From contig NZ_LZJR01000049.1 of assembly GCF_001667925.1 (NCBI RefSeq), positions 1-56,941 of the forward strand: a stretch of DNA of 56,941 nucleotides, written 5' to 3'. Each line of letters begins with the position of its first letter. Positions within the stretch are counted from its first letter, which is position 1. The translations under genes were made by a program, and so were the position numbers. Below are positions 50,935 through 56,941 of this stretch, in pieces. The notes beneath the pieces are model-generated. The model saw only the letters and a program-made list of their open reading frames with translations. It made no database searches and was not told where the DNA came from. Origin of the DNA: Mycobacterium sp. E2479. GTDB taxonomy: Bacteria > Actinomycetota > Actinomycetes > Mycobacteriales > Mycobacteriaceae.

Positions 50935-53739
50935 TCAATCAGCGCCGCGGACGAGCTGTGCCAACTGGGCACGCGAGGCAACGCCCAGTTTGGCAAATGC
51001 ATTGTGGACGTGGGTCTTCACCGTATGGGGGGAGAGGTGCAGCTCGGTGGCGACGTCGCGGTTGGTCGCACCCTGTGCAATCAAGTTGACGACCTTGAGC
51101 TCGGAGTCGGTGAGGCTGTCCCAGCCCGTTTTGGCCCGTGGCTGGGTGACGATGCGACGTTCCACGCCTAATCGGCGCAGCGCGCGGCCCACTCGGCGGG
51201 CATCGGCGATCGCTTCGCATTCCACGAAAGCGTCGAATGCTTTATTGAGGCCCTCGATGGCCTCCGCGTCGCGTCCGGCGCGCGCTAGTTCGCCCGCGGC
51301 GTCCTCGGCGGCACCCGCGTGAAGAAGCGGACGCCACGTGCCCAACGCGTCGGCCGCTTCCAACAACGCATCGGCGTCACGCTCCAGGATTCCGCGAGCC
51401 TGGTGCGCGACCGCCGCGAACAACGCCACTCCTGGGCGCTCGCGTTCCAGCACCTCGATGCTCTGCAGGACCCGCGCGCGCAGTCCGGCGTCGCCGGCCG
51501 CGATGGCCGCCCGTGACATCAAGATGAGCTGATCGAACACGTTGGGAAACAGGGGTGTGATTACACGCACGTTCTGGCCCCCTAGCCAGCGCACCGCATC
51601 GTGAACGTCGCCGCGGTGCCACGCGGCAAGAGCGATCACGTAAGCCGCGCCGCAGGACAACAACGGAGAGGTGCTCGAACACAAACCGAGCGCCTCAGAT
51701 ACTAGGCCTTGCAATAACTTTCGATCACCTGTCCGCACGGCCACCTCAGCTAGAACGAGAATGCGCTCAATGTTGACCTCGGTACTGTTCGCCCATTCGC
51801 GCCGGGGCAAAGCCTCGATGGTGCGACGGGCATCGGCCAGACGGCCCTCCGCAGCATGAACCATCCCGCTCAGGTGGGTCCAGCCGGGAAGCGCCATCGC
51901 GTTACGTTCGCGATGCGCTTTTTCGGTACCCTCGGCAACCAGCGCGCGGGCTTGCTCCAAGCTGCCCACGCAAACAACCAGACCCGCGCGGCGCTTGGCC
52001 GCATACACGGCGCCGAAGGTGGCCTCGCCGTCGCGCGACAGCACTGCCACCTCGTCCATGCGCCGAAGCGCGCGCACTGCATATCCATCCTGATAGTCGA
52101 TCAGGGCAAGCGCGGTGTCACTGACGATCCGGGCTTCCAAATCACCGGTCGCCGTTGCCGCGGCCGCGGCCAGGCTCACTACCGAGGCGTCCGACTGCAG
52201 GCCATTGACCACCTCGAAGTAGGCAACCCACGACTGGTGGCGTGCCCTGGTGATGTCGTTGATGCCGACCAACTGCAGCGCGCGACGGATTTCGGCAATG
52301 CGTTGCTCCGGGTCCTCGGTCCCAGCGGCCACCTGCAGCCGAATCTCGGCTTCGTCGTCTTGCGACAGCTGCGTTGCGAGCGCGCTGTCGGCAAGCCCTT
52401 GGGCTTCGTCATAACGGGTCGCCCGGTTGAGCCACTCCACCGTCTCGGCGACGAGGGGCCCATAGTCGGGGTCGTGGGCTGGCAGTAGTTCGAGCGCGCG
52501 CTTGCTCAAGTCCGCGGCCGCGCTCGCATCGCCGCGGCCAACCGATTGCGCGGCTTGGCGCAGCGCATCGATGGCTTCCCGGTCTCCCGCCTCAGCGCTG
52601 CGCGCCAATTGGGTGGCCACCTCGGCCGGGGCCGTACCCATCCCCAGCATGACCGACGCCGATTGGCGCTCCATCGCTCGCCGCAGCGACTGGGGCAACG
52701 ACTGCCGGGTGGCCTCGCGCAACAGGTCATGCCGAAACCTCAGCTGCTCACCGTCTTCGACGAAAAGATTCGCGCGCACCGCCTCCTCGAGCGCCGACAG
52801 CAACGACGCGGGTGAGCGTTCCAGCATCGCGGCCAACAGCCCGGCCGAGAACCGGTCCGGCAACACGGCGGCCACCCGCACCACCTCTGAGGCCTCGCCG
52901 GACAGCAGGTCCAGCCGTTGCTGCATCGTTGCGCCCAGGCGCCGCGGCAGCTCGTCCCCGGTGACTTTCACACGGCCGCCAGAGAGAGTGAGCCGGCCCT
53001 CCTCGCCCAGCCCGCCGACCAGCTCGGTGACCAGAAACGGATTGCCGTGCGCCTTGGCGGCCAGATTCAACAGCGACACATCGGCTTTCGCCCGCACGGC
53101 GTCTTGGACCATGTCAATGACGGCGTCCGGTGTCATGGCCGCCAGCCGCACGAAGGTGGCGTTCGCGCGTTGCAGCACCGACAAGGTCTCCTGCATCGCA
53201 GGCCCGCCGGCCCCGGTGCGGGCGGTCAACACCCACAACACCGCCACATCCGCGCGCACGTTAGCAAGCGACCGCAAAGCCAACAGCGTGGCGTTGTCGG
53301 CCCAGTGGATGTCCTCCAGCACAATCGCCAGCGGGGTTTGCGCGGCCGCCGCATGAATAGCGTCGGCTAGATCGTGCACCACCCAATAGCGCAAATCGGC
53401 AGACGTGCCCAAGCTACGCAACGCCTCAGCATCACCGATAGGGGGATCCGCGCGCAGTGTCGCCATGAACAGCGAGAAGAATGGCACCGTCTGCTGGTAT
53501 TCGAACGCCTCACCGAATAAGGTGCGCACCCCGCGCTTGTCGGCCAGCGCTAACACTTCGGTGAGCAAGCGGCTCTTGCCGATGCCCGGCGGCCCCTCGA
53601 TGACCAGCACGCCCCCGCGCCCCTGAGCCACCTCGGTCACCAATGCGCCGATCAGTTTCAGCTCGCCTGCCCGGCCCCGAATCGGCGGCGCGACAAGGTG
53701 CGGGCCGCCGACATCAAATAGGCCAGTTGAAGGCCCCAC
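50935..53739 (-). CDS. Large AAA-ATPase LuxR-family regulator (tandem copy 1)
   Basis: 934 residues, GTG start. AAA domain at residues 20-180 with Walker A EGPPGIGKSRLL and Walker B LAIVLEDIHWAD. Then a long alpha-helical TPR-like region and a C-terminal LuxR HTH, SLTDSELKVVNLIAQGATNRDVATELHLSPHTVKTHVHNAFAKLGV. It is an LAL-type regulator, unlike the MalT-like gene in its ATPase and HTH. About three quarters identical to the next gene upstream by eye. The 5' region keeps the conserved -10 TACAAT at 53790-53785. Confidence 0.9.
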   Translation of the reverse strand: MGPSTGLFDVGGPHLVAPPIRGRAGELKLIGALVTEVAQGRGGVLVIEGPPGIGKSRLLTEVLALADKRGVRTLFGEAFEYQQTVPFFSLFMATLRADPPIGDAEALRSLGTSADLRYWVVHDLADAIHAAAAQTPLAIVLEDIHWADNATLLALRSLANVRADVAVLWVLTARTGAGGPAMQETLSVLQRANATFVRLAAMTPDAVIDMVQDAVRAKADVSLLNLAAKAHGNPFLVTELVGGLGEEGRLTLSGGRVKVTGDELPRRLGATMQQRLDLLSGEASEVVRVAAVLPDRFSAGLLAAMLERSPASLLSALEEAVRANLFVEDGEQLRFRHDLLREATRQSLPQSLRRAMERQSASVMLGMGTAPAEVATQLARSAEAGDREAIDALRQAAQSVGRGDASAAADLSKRALELLPAHDPDYGPLVAETVEWLNRATRYDEAQGLADSALATQLSQDDEAEIRLQVAAGTEDPEQRIAEIRRALQLVGINDITRARHQSWVAYFEVVNGLQSDASVVSLAAAAATATGDLEARIVSDTALALIDYQDGYAVRALRRMDEVAVLSRDGEATFGAVYAAKRRAGLVVCVGSLEQARALVAEGTEKAHRERNAMALPGWTHLSGMVHAAEGRLADARRTIEALPRREWANSTEVNIERILVLAEVAVRTGDRKLLQGLVSEALGLCSSTSPLLSCGAAYVIALAAWHRGDVHDAVRWLGGQNVRVITPLFPNVFDQLILMSRAAIAAGDAGLRARVLQSIEVLERERPGVALFAAVAHQARGILERDADALLEAADALGTWRPLLHAGAAEDAAGELARAGRDAEAIEGLNKAFDAFVECEAIADARRVGRALRRLGVERRIVTQPRAKTGWDSLTDSELKVVNLIAQGATNRDVATELHLSPHTVKTHVHNAFAKLGVASRAQLAQLVRGAD

Positions 53740-53784
53740 CGGGTTTTTGTCTCCCGTCTACCGGACTGCATTGCAGTGCCCGCC

Positions 53785-53790
53785 ATTGTA
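53785..53790 (-). promoter_or_regulatory. Probable -10 box of LAL copy 1
   Basis: TACAAT on the minus strand, 46 bp before the start. The surrounding 40 bp (CCGGA...TGCAGTG...CATTGTAGGC) are conserved in front of both complete copies. Confidence 0.5.
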
Positions 53791-53825
53791 GGCCTGCCCG
53801 CCCACACCACCCGATCTGCTGTCGG

Positions 53826-56636
53826 TCAATCAGTGCCGCGCATGAACTGGGCCAATTGGGCGCGGGAAGTAATGCCTAGCTTGGCGAACGCGTTGTGGAC
53901 GTGGGTTTTCACCGTGTGGGGGGAGAGGTGCAGTTCGGTGGCGACGTCGCGGTTGGTCGCGCCCTGTGCGATGAGGTTGATGACCGTGAGTTCGGAGTCG
54001 GTGAGGCTGTCCCAGCCCGTTTTCGCCCGCGGGTGGGTGACGATGCGACGTTCCACTCCTAGTCGGCGCAGCGCGCGGCCGACCCGGCGCGCATCGGCAA
54101 TCGCTTCGTGGCTTGTGTAGGTGTCGAATGCGGCATTGAGGTGAGCAACCGCCGCATCGCCACGGCCGATGTGAGCGAGCTCAGCGCCGGCGTCCTCGGC
54201 CGCGCTTGCAAACAGAAGCGGGCGCGCCGACGAGTGAAGCAACTCCGCGGCGGCCACCAGCGCCTGGGCATCGTGTTCGAGGACCCCGCGGGCATAGCCG
54301 GCCAGCCCTGCCAACAGCGGCACCGCAGGCCGCTCACGCTCCAGCACCTCGGTGGCCTGCAAGACCCGTGCGCGCAAGCCGGCATCACCGGCGGCCAGAG
54401 CAACTCGCGCACCCAAGATCAGCCGAACGAATGCATGGGGGAAAAGTGGTGTCCCCAATAGGGTGACCTCGCCGAGCCAGCGCATCGCGTCATGAACGTC
54501 GTCGTGCTGCCACGCCGCCAGTGCGAGCACATACGCCGCTCCTCGACGCACCGCGGCTGAGCCGGCGGCGTAAGCATCGCGCGCGTCGTTGACCATGTGC
54601 TGCAGCAAGTTTCGATCGTCGGTGTGCACTGCCACCTCAGCCAGAGTCACCATCCGCAGTATGTCGGGCTCGGTCGCACCCGTCGGCTGTGGTGGCGGCA
54701 ATGACTCCGTGGCGTCGCGAGCGGCCGATAGCCGGCCCGCAGCGAGGTGGACAATCCCACTGAAGACGGCCCAGATAAAAAGGGCCATCGCGTTGCCTTC
54801 CCGCTGGGCTTGCCCGATGCCGCGGGCGACCCGTGCCGTCGCGTCGTCCAACCGACCGACCACCGCCAGCAGGTTCGCGTAATGCATTGCGGCATAGGCA
54901 AAAGCTAAGGCCGCGTCGTTCGTGGACGTGGGCGGGGAAAGCTCTTCGAGGCGGCTTACGGCGCGGCCTGTGTACCCCTCACCTGCGTCGAGCACAGCGA
55001 CGGTGACATCGGCCATGATCGTGGCCTCGAGATCACCGGTGGCTGCGGCGGCCGCGGCAGCCTGGTCGGCTGTCGTGCGCCGTTGCCCACCTTGGTCCTG
55101 CAACGCCACGTTGTAGGCCAACCACGCGAGATGCCGTGCCCGGGTGACCTCGCTGATGTCGCTCAACTCGAGCGCGCGCCGATTCTCCTCCACGCGCCGC
55201 TGGGTGTTGTGCTTGGTGTGAGCCGGGAGCCGGAGGCGAATCTCGGCCTGTTCTTCGGGCGAAGCCGCCTGCGAGAGGGCCACGACGGCCAATTCTTCGG
55301 CATCGTCGTAGCGGCCGGCCCGGTTGAGCCACTCCACCGTGTCGGCGACGAGGAAACCGTAGTCGGGGTCGTCGGCGGGCAATAGCTCCAACGCGCGCAT
55401 GCTCAAGTCGGCGGCCGAACTGGCGTCGTTGTGGCCAACCGATTCCGCGGCTTGGCGCAGTGCCCCGATCGCCTCGCCGTCTCCTGGCTCGGCACTACGC
55501 GCCAGCTGGGCAGCCACTTCGGCCGGCACCGCCCCCATCCCGAGCATGACCGACGCCGATTGGCGCTCCATCGCTCGCCGCAGCGACTGCGGCAGAGACT
55601 GCCGGGTGGCCTCGCGCAATAGATCGTGCCGAAACCTCAACCGCTCACCGTCTTCGACGAAAATATCTGCGCGCACCGCCTCCTCGAGCGCCGACAGCAA
55701 CGAGACGGGCTGGCGGTCCAGCATCGCGGCCAGCAAGCCGGCCGAAAACCGGTCCGGCAAAACTCCGGCTACCCGCACCACCTCCGAAGCATCCTCGGAG
55801 AGCAGGTCCAGCCGCTGGTGCATCGTTGCGCCCAAACGCCGCGGCAGCCCCTCTCCGGTCACCTTCGCACGGCCGCCGGAAAGAGTGAGCCGGCCCTCCT
55901 CGCCGAGACCACCGACCAGCTCGCTGACCAGAAACGGATTGCCGTGCGCCTTGGCGGCCAGATTCAATAGCGACACGTCGGCTTTCGCCCGCACCGTGTC
56001 GCAGACCATGTCGGCGACAGCGTTCGGCGCGATTGCCGGCAATCGCACGAATGTGGCCTTCGCGCGCTGCAGCACCGACAAGGTCTCCTGCACCGCTGGC
56101 CCGCCGGCCCCGGTGCGGGCGGTCAACACCCACAACACCGCCACATCCGCGCGCACGTTGGCAAGCGACCGCAAAGCCAACAGCGTCCCGCTGTCGGCCC
56201 AGTGAATGTCCTCCAACACGATCGCCAGCGGGGTCTGCGCGGCCGCCGCATGAATCGCGTCGGCCAGATCGTGCACCACCCAGTAGCGCAAATCGGCCGA
56301 GCCGGCCAGTCCGCGCAACGCCTCGGCGTCTCCCACCGGGGGATCAGCGTTCAGCGTCGCCATGAACAGCGAATAGAACGGCACCATCTGCTGGTATTCG
56401 AACGCCTCACCGAATAAGGTGCGCACCCCGCACTTGTCGGCCAGCGCTAATACTTCGGTGAGCAAGCGGCTCTTTCCGATGCCCGGCGGCCCCTCGATGA
56501 CCAGCACGCCCCCGCGCCCTTGGGCCACCGCGCTCACCAGCGCGCCGATCAGTTTCAGCTCGTCTGACCGCCCCCGAATCGGCGGAGTGACCAGCCGCCG
56601 ACCGCCGACGTCAAAAATGCCGGTTGGAGGCCCCAC
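53826..56636 (-). CDS. Large AAA-ATPase LuxR-family regulator (tandem copy 2)
   Basis: 936 residues. Same architecture as copy 1, with Walker A EGPPGIGKSRLL, Walker B LAIVLEDIHWAD and HTH NLIAQGATNRDVATELHLSPHTVKTHVHNAFAKLGITSRAQL. The ATPase and HTH ends are almost identical to copy 1; the middle helical part (about residues 450-800) has diverged most. That pattern suggests a common DNA target and ATPase mechanism with different input signals. Confidence 0.9.
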   Translation of the reverse strand: MGPPTGIFDVGGRRLVTPPIRGRSDELKLIGALVSAVAQGRGGVLVIEGPPGIGKSRLLTEVLALADKCGVRTLFGEAFEYQQMVPFYSLFMATLNADPPVGDAEALRGLAGSADLRYWVVHDLADAIHAAAAQTPLAIVLEDIHWADSGTLLALRSLANVRADVAVLWVLTARTGAGGPAVQETLSVLQRAKATFVRLPAIAPNAVADMVCDTVRAKADVSLLNLAAKAHGNPFLVSELVGGLGEEGRLTLSGGRAKVTGEGLPRRLGATMHQRLDLLSEDASEVVRVAGVLPDRFSAGLLAAMLDRQPVSLLSALEEAVRADIFVEDGERLRFRHDLLREATRQSLPQSLRRAMERQSASVMLGMGAVPAEVAAQLARSAEPGDGEAIGALRQAAESVGHNDASSAADLSMRALELLPADDPDYGFLVADTVEWLNRAGRYDDAEELAVVALSQAASPEEQAEIRLRLPAHTKHNTQRRVEENRRALELSDISEVTRARHLAWLAYNVALQDQGGQRRTTADQAAAAAAATGDLEATIMADVTVAVLDAGEGYTGRAVSRLEELSPPTSTNDAALAFAYAAMHYANLLAVVGRLDDATARVARGIGQAQREGNAMALFIWAVFSGIVHLAAGRLSAARDATESLPPPQPTGATEPDILRMVTLAEVAVHTDDRNLLQHMVNDARDAYAAGSAAVRRGAAYVLALAAWQHDDVHDAMRWLGEVTLLGTPLFPHAFVRLILGARVALAAGDAGLRARVLQATEVLERERPAVPLLAGLAGYARGVLEHDAQALVAAAELLHSSARPLLFASAAEDAGAELAHIGRGDAAVAHLNAAFDTYTSHEAIADARRVGRALRRLGVERRIVTHPRAKTGWDSLTDSELTVINLIAQGATNRDVATELHLSPHTVKTHVHNAFAKLGITSRAQLAQFMRGTD

Positions 56637-56687
56637 CGGGTGTCCTATCTACCTACCGTTCACCGGATTGTCGCTGCAGTGCATGTC

Positions 56688-56693
56688 ATTGTA
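56688..56693 (-). promoter_or_regulatory. Probable -10 box of LAL copy 2
   Basis: TACAAT in the conserved leader block (CATTGTAGGCATGCC on the plus strand), matching 53785-53790 in position relative to the start codon (52 versus 46 bp). Confidence 0.5.
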
Positions 56694-56728
56694 GGCATGC
56701 CGCCGTCAGCTATCCGATTTGCTGTCGG

Positions 56729-56941
56729 TCAATCAGTGCCGTGGATGAGCTGCGCCAATTGAACCCGAGACGCGATGCCCAGCTTGGCGAAAGCATTGTG
56801 CACGTGTGTCTTAACGGTATGGGGGGAAAGGTGGAGCCGTTGCGCGACGTCACGGTTGGTCGCGCCCTGGGCAATCAGGTTGACCACCTTGAGCTCGGAC
56901 TCGGTCAGGCTGTCCCAGCCCGTTTTTGCCCGCGGGCGCGT
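56729..56941 (-). CDS. Large LuxR-family regulator (tandem copy 3, C-terminus only)
   Basis: The minus strand from the window edge reads TRPRAKTGWDSL and continues through the HTH (LIAQGATNRDVAQRLHLSPHTVKTHVHNAFAKLGI) to a stop at 56729. This is the end of a third copy. The gene continues beyond the window. Confidence 0.88.
   Translation of the reverse strand, partial: TRPRAKTGWDSLTESELKVVNLIAQGATNRDVAQRLHLSPHTVKTHVHNAFAKLGIASRVQLAQLIHGTD

Noticed and set aside
1..56941. CRISPR arrays, rRNA operons, replication origins
   Set aside because: No regularly spaced repeats, rRNA-like sequence or iteron clusters were seen.

Overview
The window is high-GC actinobacterial DNA from a mycobacterium, most likely a non-tuberculous species. 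It encodes mycothione reductase, an LpdA-type quinone reductase, a UsfY-like protein, a SigH-like ECF sigma factor and mycobacterial P450, TetR and SDR families. No complete tRNA, rRNA or CRISPR array was seen.

Layout. Positions 1-11,900 are an accessory region. A decayed tyrosine integrase, three intact cytochrome P450 genes, a truncated P450, a DUF427-thioesterase fusion, two TetR regulators and an SDR lie between pieces of a tRNA 3' end (46-60, 9143-9187, 11715-11740). IS-transposase debris and a Tat-exported peptidoglycan amidase/PGRP protein follow. Positions 11,980-14,160 carry a GNAT acetyltransferase and two TetR regulators.

Positions 14,300-45,800 hold a stress and redox block tied together by one repeated promoter/operator. 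I found eleven copies. Each has a TCACCC/GGGTGA palindrome, an 11-nt gap (10 in one copy), a GGGTGA, a 7-nt spacer with a TGACA-like -35 core, a TCACCC, and exactly 10 nt later a NANNNT -10 hexamer. Each copy points at the next operon: a small ACT-like protein; SDR-msrB-msrA-tal-ctaD-membrane protein; a SigH-like sigma factor plus small membrane protein; DUF5709-LpdA; NDH2-like, molybdopterin oxidoreductase, flavin reductase, zinc ribbon and RraA-like; RidA-DUF421 (perhaps DUF326); SIS-TrxB-like; a small hypothetical pair perhaps extending to thiolase-mtr; DUF417 (RclC-like); a cyanide-insensitive-type cydABDC; and a holin-like membrane protein plus usfY. The content (methionine sulfoxide reductases, RclC-like DUF417, RidA, mycothione reductase, alternative terminal oxidases) suggests a reactive-chlorine, thiol-oxidation or respiratory-inhibition response. 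That reading is inference.

Positions 45,800-56,941 contain regulators. A MalT-like ATPase/LuxR protein lies next to operator 11; its half-site GG(G/A)TGA resembles the core of the E. coli MalT box, so it is the best local candidate regulator. Next come an alpha/beta hydrolase, a family of 23-28-residue membrane microproteins, and three tandem copies of a 930-residue AAA-ATPase/LuxR regulator, the last cut by the window end. Several segmental duplications (MalT-like 3' end plus operator, microprotein plus hydrolase start, thiolase fragment) show that this block grew by local copying of promoters.
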